From Candidatus Nomurabacteria bacterium GW2011_GWB1_43_19 (GTDB lineage Bacteria; Patescibacteriota; Minisyncoccia; Phycocordibacterales; UBA9973), in NCBI GenBank assembly GCA_000999465.1, contig LCGB01000004.1, positions 11,441 through 58,803 of the forward strand: DNA of 47,363 nucleotides, written 5' to 3'. This document shows positions 7,006 through 15,535 of the stretch, piece after piece. The notes under the pieces are model-generated. The model was not told where the DNA came from. It worked only from the letters and a program-made list of their open reading frames with translations, and did not search any database. The translations under genes were made by a program, and so were the position numbers. How positions within the stretch are numbered: the stretch's first letter is position 1; the number at the start of each line of letters is the position of its first letter.

Positions 7006-8460
7006 ATGGATGAAATCACAATCGGGCCGACGGTCACCCGCTACGCGCTCAAGCCGGCCGAAGGGATAAAACTCTCCCGCATTGTCGGACTGCAGAACGA
7101 CCTGGCGCTTTCGCTGGCCGCGCACCCGATACGCATAGAAGCGCCGATACCGGGCAAGTCCCTGGTTGGAATTGAAATTCCGAACAGGTCAAAATCAATC
7201 GTCGGCCTGGCCACCCTTCTTTCCGACGACAAATTTCAACATTCTTCAAAACCCTTAATGACCGCTCTCGGGCGCAATATTTCAGGCAAGGCGGTTTTTG
7301 GCAATTTGGCCAGGATGCCGCATGTTCTGGTCGCCGGCACGACTGGTTCGGGAAAATCGGTAAGCATCCATTCAATGATTACTTCCCTTTTATACCGCAA
7401 TGGACCGGATGATTTGAAATTCATATTAATAGACCCGAAACGGGTAGAACTTACTCTGTATAACAACATTCCGCACCTGCTTACTCCCGTCATTACCGAA
7501 GCGAAAAAGACAATTTTGGCCTTGAAATGGGCGGCTAAAGAGATGGACCGCCGTTACGACATATTGGAAGCCGAATCGGTGCGCGACATAGAGTCGTATC
7601 ATGCGAATATTTGGGGTAAAAGACCACCTCGCCCTTCGGGCACTCCTCCTCAACGAGGAGGAGAAGCTCCCCTCCTTAATAAGGAGGGGGTTGAGGGTGG
7701 TGTGGACCGCCTGCCATACATTATTATTGTCATTGACGAACTGGCGGACATAATGAGCACTTACCCGAGAGAGCTTGAAAGCGCCATTGTCCGTCTGGCG
7801 CAAATGTCCAGGGCGGTGGGCATTCATTTGATACTCTCCACCCAGCGTCCGGAAGTAAACATCATTACCGGACTGATTAAAGCCAATATTCCGACTCGTG
7901 TCGCTTTGAAAGTTTCTTCGCAGGTGGATTCGCGCACAATATTGGACGCCGGCGGAGCGGAAAAACTCCTTGGCGCCGGCGATATGCTTTACTCTTCGGG
8001 TGAAACCCAACCGGAACGTTTGCAAAGCGCGTTCATTTCCGAATCGGAAGTCAAAAAAGTTGTAAAGTATCTGGCTAATGCCTACCGGGACGAAGTGTCC
8101 GACGAGATAACATTGACCGGGGGCTCTATTTCGGCCGACTCGCCTCGCTGGAGCTCCGGCGAAGCGGGTAGAAGTATTTTTTCCGCCCAAGGCGGATCCG
8201 CCCTTGGCGGAGAAATGTTCAATAATACAGAAGATGACGATGATGATGAAATGTATGAAGAAGCCCGCATCTGCGTTATGGAAGCCGGAAAGGCCTCCAC
8301 TTCTTATTTGCAGAGAAAATTAAAACTGGGCTACGCACGGGCAGCGCGGCTGATGGATAAATTGGAAGAGCGCGGAGTTATCGGTCCGGGAGACGGCGCC
8401 AAACCGAGAGAAGTGCTGGAAAAAATAGAACGGACGGAAACCGGAGAAAATATTATCTAG
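7006..8460 (+). CDS. ftsK: DNA translocase FtsK/SpoIIIE, ATPase and gamma domains
   Basis: VAGTTGSGKSVSIHSMI (Walker A), IIIVIDELADIM (Walker B), LSTQRPEVNIITGLIKANIPTRVALKVSSQVDSRTILDAGGAEKLLGAGDML, C-terminal winged-helix gamma domain. Confidence 0.95.
   Translation: MDEITIGPTVTRYALKPAEGIKLSRIVGLQNDLALSLAAHPIRIEAPIPGKSLVGIEIPNRSKSIVGLATLLSDDKFQHSSKPLMTALGRNISGKAVFGNLARMPHVLVAGTTGSGKSVSIHSMITSLLYRNGPDDLKFILIDPKRVELTLYNNIPHLLTPVITEAKKTILALKWAAKEMDRRYDILEAESVRDIESYHANIWGKRPPRPSGTPPQRGGEAPLLNKEGVEGGVDRLPYIIIVIDELADIMSTYPRELESAIVRLAQMSRAVGIHLILSTQRPEVNIITGLIKANIPTRVALKVSSQVDSRTILDAGGAEKLLGAGDMLYSSGETQPERLQSAFISESEVKKVVKYLANAYRDEVSDEITLTGGSISADSPRWSSGEAGRSIFSAQGGSALGGEMFNNTEDDDDDEMYEEARICVMEAGKASTSYLQRKLKLGYARAARLMDKLEERGVIGPGDGAKPREVLEKIERTETGENII
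7622..7702. repeat. In-frame intragenic palindromic repeat in ftsK
   Basis: ACCACCTCGCCCTTCGGGCACTCCTCCTCAACGAGGAGGAGAAGCTCCCCTCCTTAATAAGGAGGGGGTTGAGGGTGGT; nested inverted repeats; encodes RPPRPSGTPPQRGGEAPLLNKEGVEGGV. Confidence 0.9.
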
Positions 8461-8508
8461 TCCCATATGTCAGACATAGGGGAGTCCCCCTATGTCTGAC
8501 ATATGGGA
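8461..8508. repeat. 22-bp-arm perfect palindrome (TGTCAGAC family)
   Basis: TCCCATATGTCAGACATAGGGG-AGTC-CCCCTATGTCTGACATATGGGA directly after the ftsK stop. Confidence 0.9.
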
Positions 8509-8517
8509 AAAAACACA

Positions 8518-8865
8518 ATGAACAGCAACACAAAAAAAATCATCAAAATATCGGGGCTTTCTGTTTTTTTTATTTTGATTGTTATTTACGCCTTTTTCCG
8601 TTCCCACGACTTAATTTTCGGAGTAAAAATAAAAAATGTGAACTTGACAGATGGCGCCACGATTAACGAAAGTATAATAAAAGTCATGGGTAATGCCAGA
8701 AATGCCATAAAGTTAACTTTAAACGGCCGAGAAATTTCAATAAATCAGCAAGGCGACTTTGAAGAAACGATTGCGCTTTTGGAGGGATATAATATAATCA
8801 ACATCAAAGCAGAGGACAAATTCGGATATATGGACGAGAAAAATTATCAAGTAATGTTAAAATAG
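8518..8865 (+). CDS. Membrane-anchored hypothetical protein, Glucodextranase_B/Ig-like fold
   Basis: TM then [68 protein letters not shown]. The tracked start at 8503 lies inside the palindrome, so the in-frame ATG at 8518 is preferred. Confidence 0.7.
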   Translation: MNSNTKKIIKISGLSVFFILIVIYAFFRSHDLIFGVKIKNVNLTDGATINESIIKVMGNARNAIKLTLNGREISINQQGDFEETIALLEGYNIINIKAEDKFGYMDEKNYQVMLK

Positions 8866-8866
8866 T

Positions 8867-9979
8867 ATGCTAAACAAGAAAAAACCTGCCCGACACGCTG
8901 ACGCGAGTCATGCGGGCGGGGAGAAAAAGGAAGACAAAACGGTGGGAGAAGCGGTTTTGAGCGACACCCTTAAAGCTATCCAAACGAAATTTGGCGAGGG
9001 CGCAATAATGAAATTCGGCAACGCGCCCAAGGTGGATGTGAACGTCATACCGACCGGTTCCATCGGGCTTGATATGGCGCTCGGAGTGGGCGGAATACCG
9101 CGCGGGAGAATTATAGAAATATTCGGTCCGGAATCTTCGGGTAAAACGACATTATCACTTCACATCGTGGCGGAAGCGCAGAAAAAAGGCGGGGCTTGCG
9201 CCTACATAGACGCCGAACACGCCATGGACCCGGACTACACCAGGAAGCTGGGGGTCAATATCAACGACCTGCTGATTTCCCAGCCGGACAACGGCGAGCA
9301 GGCGCTGGAAATAGTGGAGAGTTTGGTGCGCACGGGCAAGATTGACGTGGTGGTAGTGGATTCGGTTGCGGCGCTCACGCCGAAAGACGAGATAGAGGGC
9401 GACATGGGAGCATATCATGTCGGCAAGCAGGCGCGGCTGATGTCTCAGGCGCTTCGTAAACTGACCGCTATTGTCGCCCGCTCCAAGACCGTCGTCATTT
9501 TCATCAACCAAATCAGGATGCAGATCGGGGTGATGTTTGGCAATCCGGAAACGACTCCGGGCGGAAAGGCGCTGAAATTCTACACTTCGGTCCGTCTGGA
9601 TATCCGCAAAATCGCCCAGATAAAGAAGGGCGAAGAGGTGGTGGGCTCGCGCACCCGGGTGAAAGTGGTGAAAAACAAAGTGGCTGCGCCTTTTAAACAG
9701 ACGGAATTTGACATCATCTATAATGAAGGTATTTCCAAAGAGGGTGAGATAATGGCGCTCGGAGAAAAGTTTAAAATCATAGAAAAAACGGGAAATTCAT
9801 ATTTCTATCTTTCTAGCGGAGAGGGTAAACCCGCCGACGCCAAAGGCTCTGGCGAGGCAAAGGAAAAAACAAAATTGGGAGTCGGTTATGATTCCACCCG
9901 CACCTTCCTGAAAGAAAACAAGAAAATCTCCGACCAAATTCTGAAGGAAATTAGGAAAAAGTTCGCGGAGGAAGCGTAA
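8867..9979 (+). CDS. recA: Recombinase RecA
   Basis: [86 protein letters not shown]. Confidence 0.98.
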   Translation: MLNKKKPARHADASHAGGEKKEDKTVGEAVLSDTLKAIQTKFGEGAIMKFGNAPKVDVNVIPTGSIGLDMALGVGGIPRGRIIEIFGPESSGKTTLSLHIVAEAQKKGGACAYIDAEHAMDPDYTRKLGVNINDLLISQPDNGEQALEIVESLVRTGKIDVVVVDSVAALTPKDEIEGDMGAYHVGKQARLMSQALRKLTAIVARSKTVVIFINQIRMQIGVMFGNPETTPGGKALKFYTSVRLDIRKIAQIKKGEEVVGSRTRVKVVKNKVAAPFKQTEFDIIYNEGISKEGEIMALGEKFKIIEKTGNSYFYLSSGEGKPADAKGSGEAKEKTKLGVGYDSTRTFLKENKKISDQILKEIRKKFAEEA

Positions 9980-9995
9980 GAAGGAAAATAGAGCC

Positions 9996-10604
9996 ATGTC
10001 ACAGCTTCAATATAACGAAATCCGCGAGAAAAAAATAATAATATATGGTAACGAGCCCTGCGAAGTGGTGGAATCGCATGTTGCCCGCACCCAGCAGCGG
10101 AAACCGCAAAACCAGGTGAAACTCCGCAGTTTGATTTCCGGCAAGGTCTTCCCTGCTACCTTTCACGTGGCCGATTCGGCGGACGAAGCGGACATTATCA
10201 AGCATGACATCACGTTCCTTTACCACAACAAGGGTGAATACTGGTTCTGCGAGCCGGACGACAAGAGCAAGAGATTTAAGTTGGACTCCACGCTCATTGG
10301 AGACACCGCCAAGTTTTTTAAGCAAAACAGCAACGCCACCGCCCTGGTCTGGGAGAATGACGATGAACCCACCGACGCTAAAGCTATGTCGGGCAAGGGA
10401 AAAATTATCAAGGTTACCCTACCGATTAAAATGGAATTTAAGGTCAAAGAAGCCCCGCCGGCCGTCCGCGGAGACACATCCAAGGGAGGAAACAAAATTA
10501 TCACGCTGGAAAACGGAGCGACCCTAAACGCCCCGATGTTTATAAACGAAGGAGACACAATCCGCCTGAATACCGAGACCGGAGAATACGTGGAAAGGGT
10601 GTAA
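9996..10604 (+). CDS. efp: Elongation factor P
   Basis: EF-P/IF5A-like three-domain protein, C-terminus GATLNAPMFINEGDTIRLNTETGEYVERV. Confidence 0.93.
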   Translation: MSQLQYNEIREKKIIIYGNEPCEVVESHVARTQQRKPQNQVKLRSLISGKVFPATFHVADSADEADIIKHDITFLYHNKGEYWFCEPDDKSKRFKLDSTLIGDTAKFFKQNSNATALVWENDDEPTDAKAMSGKGKIIKVTLPIKMEFKVKEAPPAVRGDTSKGGNKIITLENGATLNAPMFINEGDTIRLNTETGEYVERV

Positions 10605-10606
10605 TA

Positions 10607-10735
10607 ATAATCAAGAATCAAAGTTTTTGCCGGAACGCCTGCCCGCCGCAGGCAGGGATTTTTTGAAACTTAAAAAATCCTGAAATTGGCTCGCCGACGC
10701 TCGCCAAACCCCTTAAAAACTTGATTCTTGATTAT
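10607..10735 (-). repeat. Three-copy nested palindromic element, copy B (inverted, with extra inner hairpin)
   Basis: Outer arms ATAATCAAGAATCAA / TTGATTCTTGATTAT; core on the minus strand matches copies A and C but has an added CCTGCCCGCCGCAGGCAGG hairpin. Confidence 0.85.
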
Positions 10736-10737
10736 AT

Positions 10738-10938
10738 TTATTTAACCACGAAAGGCAAAAGGCCCAAGAACCGGGCATGCTTGATGGCGGAGGCGAGAGC
10801 GCGCTGGTTCTTGGAAGTTACACCGGTGCGTTTGTGACTTATAATCTTGCCGTTTGGATTCAGAAATCTCTTCAGGATTTCCACATCCTTGTAGTCAATG
10901 TATTTTATATTGTTGGCTGAAAAGTAATCTTGTTTCAT
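10738..10938 (-). CDS. rpsR: 30S ribosomal protein S18
   Basis: IDYKDVEILKRFLNPNGKIISHKRTGVTSKNQRALASAIKHARFLGLLPFV. Confidence 0.97.
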   Translation of the reverse strand: MKQDYFSANNIKYIDYKDVEILKRFLNPNGKIISHKRTGVTSKNQRALASAIKHARFLGLLPFVVK

Positions 10939-10953
10939 AATGTTTTATATTTC

Positions 10954-11000
10954 GCCCACATGTCAGACTTATGGGATTCCCATAAGTCTGACATGTGGGC
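10954..11000. repeat. 23-bp-arm perfect palindrome (TGTCAGAC family)
   Basis: GCCCACATGTCAGACTTATGGGA-T-TCCCATAAGTCTGACATGTGGGC between ssb and rpsR. Confidence 0.9.
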
Positions 11001-11006
11001 TTTTAC

Positions 11007-11459
11007 TTAAAATGGTATATCTTCCGGATTAATGTCTTCTTCGGGATATTCTATAGCATCCACCTCCCCGCCCTCTTTGGCCGGAGCTTTTGAGCCCACA
11101 CTCGTTGTCCCGCCGCTTCCTGCTCCGGAACCTTTGGGACCAAACTGCGTGCGGTCGGCAACTATTTCGGTGCGATATTTCTTCTCGCCGGTGGTCTTGT
11201 CATCCCAACTCCTTGTCTGTATCCGACCTTCAACTAAGATGGAACTTCCTTTCTTCATATATTGCGCGACTGTTTCCGCCTGACGTCCGAAAACCACGAC
11301 ATTATGGTAATCGGTTGATTCCTGGCGCGCGCCATTTTTATCTTTCCAGACACGGTTGGTGGCCAAAGAAAAACTGCAAACTTTTATGCCTGAAGGAAGG
11401 GAGCGGATTTCCGGATCGCGGGTAAGATTTCCTATTAAAATTGCTTTGTTTAAATACAT
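11007..11459 (-). CDS. ssb: Single-stranded DNA-binding protein
   Basis: MYLNKAILIGNLTRDPEIRSLPSGIKVCSFSLATNRVW... acidic tail EEDINPEDIPF. Confidence 0.97.
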   Translation of the reverse strand: MYLNKAILIGNLTRDPEIRSLPSGIKVCSFSLATNRVWKDKNGARQESTDYHNVVVFGRQAETVAQYMKKGSSILVEGRIQTRSWDDKTTGEKKYRTEIVADRTQFGPKGSGAGSGGTTSVGSKAPAKEGGEVDAIEYPEEDINPEDIPF

Positions 11460-11470
11460 AATTTTAAAAA

Positions 11471-11986
11471 TTAAGATACGACTAATGCGTCTATTTCTTT
11501 ATCAATTTCTTCTTTGTTGATAGGGGCGACATTTTCATTGTCTTCGTTTTTTAATATCCTCGGTCTTCGGTTGCGTGTATCGGTGCGCATAAATCTTTTG
11601 GCGGCAATGGTGTTTTCAGCCACTGTTTTTAATATCAAAAATCTAATAATATTTGGGTCAAGGTCAAGTTTCTTCTTCAGTTCCAGAACTTTATCCGAAT
11701 CCATCATAAATTTTATCCAGCCGAAATGGGCCGTATTAAATTTATTACGCACATTGTTTACAACTTTTACCATTGCGTAAGCAAGCGGTATCATTTTCGG
11801 TATCTCGTCGGAAATGGCATTCCCGCCCAAGGACGATATAAGCTCCTTTAGGTTGCCATAGATAACGGGCACATCCTCTTCGGGGATGGTTGACACCAAA
11901 AGATAGCCCAGTTCGTAGACCTTGGAGTTTTGGGTTTCTTTGGCTTCGTTTTGATCTTCAATTTCCTCCTGTTGCATGAAATCCAT
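11471..11986 (-). CDS. rpsF: 30S ribosomal protein S6
   Basis: YELGYLLVSTIPEEDV...YAMVKVVNNVRNKFNTAHFGWIKFMMD; rpsF-ssb-rpsR operon context. Confidence 0.9.
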   Translation of the reverse strand: MDFMQQEEIEDQNEAKETQNSKVYELGYLLVSTIPEEDVPVIYGNLKELISSLGGNAISDEIPKMIPLAYAMVKVVNNVRNKFNTAHFGWIKFMMDSDKVLELKKKLDLDPNIIRFLILKTVAENTIAAKRFMRTDTRNRRPRILKNEDNENVAPINKEEIDKEIDALVVS

Positions 11987-12016
11987 ATTAACAAAAAGAG
12001 CTTATAAATGCAAACC

Positions 12017-12095
12017 GCCTCGCCTTTGGCACTCCTCCTACATTAGGAGGAGAGGGCTCCTCCCCTCCTTGTGGAGGAGGGGTAAGGGATGGTGA
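12017..12095. repeat. Intergenic copy of the CCCCTCCTT/CACTCCTCCT palindromic repeat
   Basis: CCGCCTCGCCTTTGGCACTCCTCCTACATTAGGAGGAGAGGGCTCCTCCCCTCCTTGTGGAGGAGGGGTAAGGGATGGTG, abutting the tatD stop codon. Confidence 0.85.
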
Positions 12096-12989
12096 TTAAA
12101 TTCCAAAAACACGCCTGGCATTCGCTAAAATGGCCTCTGAAACTCTTTCTTCCGGTAAATTTTTTATTTCAGCAATTTTTTTTACAATTTCTTTCACATA
12201 AACAGGTTCGTTGCGCTTGCCTCTGTAAGGTATGGGGGCGACATAAGGCGCATCGGTTTCGGACATAATCATATCAAGCGGGATGTTTTTGATGATTTCG
12301 TCGTAATCGCGCGTAAAGGTAATAACTCCGGTAAAAGACAAAGTGAAGCCGAAATTCAGGAACGCTTTGGCTTCGTTCCAGTTGCCGGCAAAAAAATGCA
12401 CGTTGCCCTTTACCTTGGAATGTTTTTTCAGTAAATCAAGTGCGTCTGTATACGCGTTATAAATTCCATAATTACCCAGAATCAATTCAGATTCCTCGTT
12501 GTTGCGGATATGAAGCATCAGGGGTTTATTGAACTCGTTGGCAATTTCTATTTGTTCAATAAAAATTTGTTTTTGCCTGATAATGGAGTCCTCGTTGCAC
12601 CGGTAATAGTCCAGTCCGCATTCTCCTATAGCCACTACTTTCTTATCTTTCAAAAGTTCTCTATAAGTTTCCTTATCAAAAACTTCGCCACGCGAAATAA
12701 AACCTTCCGCTTTTCCCTGCCCGTCCGAAGCTTTAGTGAAAGCGGGACCTAACTCTTTTTCGTCATGGAAAGACATTCCGGTGTGGATAGGGTGTAGCCC
12801 GATAATTGCGTAGACGCCTTCCGGATATTGATTGACAAGCTCCACCGCTTTCCTGGAAGTATCTATCTGTGTGCCAACATTTATCATCCAGGTGTTGTTT
12901 TCCAGAGCCCGGGCAACCACCTCGTCCCGGTCGGCGTCAAAGGCGGTGAAATTTACGTGGCAATGTATATCTATGTATTTGGGTTTCAT
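12096..12989 (-). CDS. tatD: TatD-family DNase
   Basis: YIDIHCHVNFTAFDADRDEV, AIGECGLDYYR, MLHIRN, SETDAPYVAPIPYRGKRNEP. Confidence 0.93.
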   Translation of the reverse strand: MKPKYIDIHCHVNFTAFDADRDEVVARALENNTWMINVGTQIDTSRKAVELVNQYPEGVYAIIGLHPIHTGMSFHDEKELGPAFTKASDGQGKAEGFISRGEVFDKETYRELLKDKKVVAIGECGLDYYRCNEDSIIRQKQIFIEQIEIANEFNKPLMLHIRNNEESELILGNYGIYNAYTDALDLLKKHSKVKGNVHFFAGNWNEAKAFLNFGFTLSFTGVITFTRDYDEIIKNIPLDMIMSETDAPYVAPIPYRGKRNEPVYVKEIVKKIAEIKNLPEERVSEAILANARRVFGI

Positions 12990-12990
12990 G

Positions 12991-14430
12991 TTAGTCCTTA
13001 CGTAAAAATAATGGCTGTTCCGGCTTTTTGTTTTTTTTAATTAATTTTTTGAGCAGTTCATTTGTCTCCGGCATTATCGGGTTGAGCATCCGGGCTATGT
13101 TGTAAAGACGAAGAACCATATTGGAAATCAGTTCCTTTCCTTTTTTTTCATCAACTTTTATCACTTTGAAGGGTTCGGCTTTTTGAATAAACTTATCTAG
13201 CTCTCCTATTTCATTCCAAATATAATCTACTGCTTGTTTAATATCAAATTTTTCAAAAAATTTAAAATACTCCGTAAAATTGGATTTTTCAGGAATTTCC
13301 GGACACTTGTCCAGATACTTTTCTGATAAAGTCAAAATACGGCTGGTTAAATTTCCCAGCCCATTCGCCAACCCCGCGTTGTAGGCGTCCTTGAACCTCT
13401 CTATTGTAAACGGACTGTCTTCAAACGGGGAAATTTCACGCAGGAGAAAATATCGGAGCGCGTCCGTGCCGTATTCTTTCACGATGTCGCTCGGATTTAT
13501 CACATTGCCTAGGGACTTGGACATCTTGATTCCGCCCTCTCCGGTGATAAAACCATGATAAATAACCGTATCGGTCGTAGGCAGTCCGGCTGACATCAGC
13601 ATGCCTTGCCACATCACCGACTGGAATTTGACCTGGTCTTTCCCGGCGGTCTGGACATTTTCTCCGTTTTGCCAAAACTTTTCAAAGGCGCCTTTGCTGT
13701 GAGGCCATCCTAAGGTGGAAATATAATTGACTAAAGCGCCAAACCAAACATACATGGTCTGCGTATCGTCTTCCGGTATCGGTATGCCCCAGGTAAGGCG
13801 TTTTTTATCGCGGGAAATTGAAAAATCCTCCATCCCATCTTCCACAAAATCAATCGCTTCCTTCCTTCTCCACTCCGGAACTATCACCTTGTCTCCGGAA
13901 AGATATTCCAGTAATTGCTTTTTGTAATTGCTAATCCGGAAAAAATAATTTTCTTCCTTCACTACTTCGGGCTTTTTGGAGGGATGCAGAGAACAAAAAC
14001 CATCCATCAAATCCTTCTCCGTAATGAACTTTTCGCAGCCAACGCAGTAGAGCCCCCGGTATATTTTTTTATAAATATCCCCTTTCTGGTCGCAAAGGCG
14101 CCAAAATTCCTGCGAGGCCTTGATATGCTCCGGACTGGTAGTCCGTATAAAATTATCATACGAAAGATTTAAAATCTCTCTCAAACCTGAAAATTTTTGC
14201 GCGTAGTAGTCCACATAATCCCGCGTATCTTTGCCTTCCTTTTGGCTTGCTTCCCAAATTTTTTGGCCATATTCGTCGGTCCCGGTGCTAAAAAAAACAT
14301 CTTTTCCCAAAAGCCGTTGATACCGGGCAAGAGCATCCGACTGCACAAGTTCTAGAGCAAAACCGATATGAGGGTCCGCATTCACATACGGAAGTGTAGT
14401 CGTAATGTAAAAACTTTTCTGTTTAGACAT
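12991..14430 (-). CDS. metG: Methionyl-tRNA synthetase
   Basis: TTTLPYVNADPHIGFALELVQSDALARYQR (HIGH region), GGIKMSKSLGNVI (KMSKS). Confidence 0.97.
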   Translation of the reverse strand: MSKQKSFYITTTLPYVNADPHIGFALELVQSDALARYQRLLGKDVFFSTGTDEYGQKIWEASQKEGKDTRDYVDYYAQKFSGLREILNLSYDNFIRTTSPEHIKASQEFWRLCDQKGDIYKKIYRGLYCVGCEKFITEKDLMDGFCSLHPSKKPEVVKEENYFFRISNYKKQLLEYLSGDKVIVPEWRRKEAIDFVEDGMEDFSISRDKKRLTWGIPIPEDDTQTMYVWFGALVNYISTLGWPHSKGAFEKFWQNGENVQTAGKDQVKFQSVMWQGMLMSAGLPTTDTVIYHGFITGEGGIKMSKSLGNVINPSDIVKEYGTDALRYFLLREISPFEDSPFTIERFKDAYNAGLANGLGNLTSRILTLSEKYLDKCPEIPEKSNFTEYFKFFEKFDIKQAVDYIWNEIGELDKFIQKAEPFKVIKVDEKKGKELISNMVLRLYNIARMLNPIMPETNELLKKLIKKNKKPEQPLFLRKD

Positions 14431-15514
14431 TTTTTGTTCTTGCTAAGATTTTATCTTTTTCAATATCGCTTAAAAATTCCATTATAATAACCGCCATTGG
14501 AATGGAAATAATCGCCCCCCAGATTCCGCCCAGTTCAAATCCAATCAAAACGGAGAGGATAATGACAATCGGCGAAAGACCTACGATTTTTTTGATGATA
14601 AGCGGAGAGAAAAGGAAAACTTCAAATTGGTGAACAATAATGTAAGCTCCAGCTACCATAAACGCGCTGGCAAATCCGTTGGAAATATAAGAAAAAGCGA
14701 AAGTCGGAATGAGCGCCACCAGAATACCATAAGGAACCATTTCCGTTATTCCTACGATTATCGCCAAAAGAAGCGCGTATTCTATACCTAGAAGTGAGAG
14801 AATCAGATAAATCAGAACAGCGACAACAAAAGCCACAAGCATTTGCCCCCTTACCCAAAGGCCAATTTTAATGCTTGAGCGCGACCACAAATCCACCGCA
14901 TAATCTTCGTATCGGACGGGAATAATTATGCGAAGAAAATTTTCTATTCCCTTCTCTTGAATTGAAAGATAAAAAGAGAGAACAATAATCAATACAAAAT
15001 TGAAGATGCTTCCGAAAGCCACGGCCAGCGTTTGGAAAAATCCTCCGGAAAGATTCAAAATGAAAGCTTTTGATACGGATAAGAGCCCGCTAAGCGAAAA
15101 ATTACCCGAAAGCGCACCGACTATATCTTTGGCGCCGGAAAATGCCTCGTTCTTAAAATAATCCAAGAAGGAAACACCCGGAACATAAGACGAGATAAAT
15201 ATTGAAAAATTATAAATTTCAGTTATTAAAAGCGGAGCAAAAAGATAAAATGTTCCGGCTAAAGCAAGAAAAGATACGACATATAATATAACAACACCCG
15301 GAATTCTCGCAACTCCCATTTTTTCAAAATAAGGAACGGATGACTCCATAAAAGAGGCAATCACGATAGAAGTCAGCATTACCAAAACCAGATCGCGTAA
15401 AAACCAAATCAAAAATACAAAAATAACAACTAAAACAGCGCGAACCATCGTGCTCGTAGATACGGAAATAGAAGTTAAATTGTGATTTTCGGACATAAAA
15501 ATATAATACCACAA
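14423..15514 (-). CDS. AI-2E/PerM-family transporter (start may be the internal Met of MSENHN)
   Basis: Polytopic membrane protein with the AI-2E exporter pattern LLAIIVGITEMVPYGILVALIPTFAFSY...HQFEVFLFSPLIIKKIVGLSPIVIILSVLIG. Confidence 0.88.
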   Translation of the reverse strand: MWYYIFMSENHNLTSISVSTSTMVRAVLVVIFVFLIWFLRDLVLVMLTSIVIASFMESSVPYFEKMGVARIPGVVILYVVSFLALAGTFYLFAPLLITEIYNFSIFISSYVPGVSFLDYFKNEAFSGAKDIVGALSGNFSLSGLLSVSKAFILNLSGGFFQTLAVAFGSIFNFVLIIVLSFYLSIQEKGIENFLRIIIPVRYEDYAVDLWSRSSIKIGLWVRGQMLVAFVVAVLIYLILSLLGIEYALLLAIIVGITEMVPYGILVALIPTFAFSYISNGFASAFMVAGAYIIVHQFEVFLFSPLIIKKIVGLSPIVIILSVLIGFELGGIWGAIISIPMAVIIMEFLSDIEKDKILARTKNV

Positions 15515-15535
15515 AAAACAAGCAATTAAAAACCC

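Noticed and set aside
7041-8300. Minus-strand ORFs across ftsK (63-254 aa), e.g. 7426-8190
   Set aside because: Antisense to strongly conserved FtsK motifs; no recognisable domains.
8503-8517. Start codon at 8503 for the recA-upstream gene
   Set aside because: The ATG lies within the right arm of the 8461-8508 palindrome; the in-frame ATG at 8518 is more plausible.
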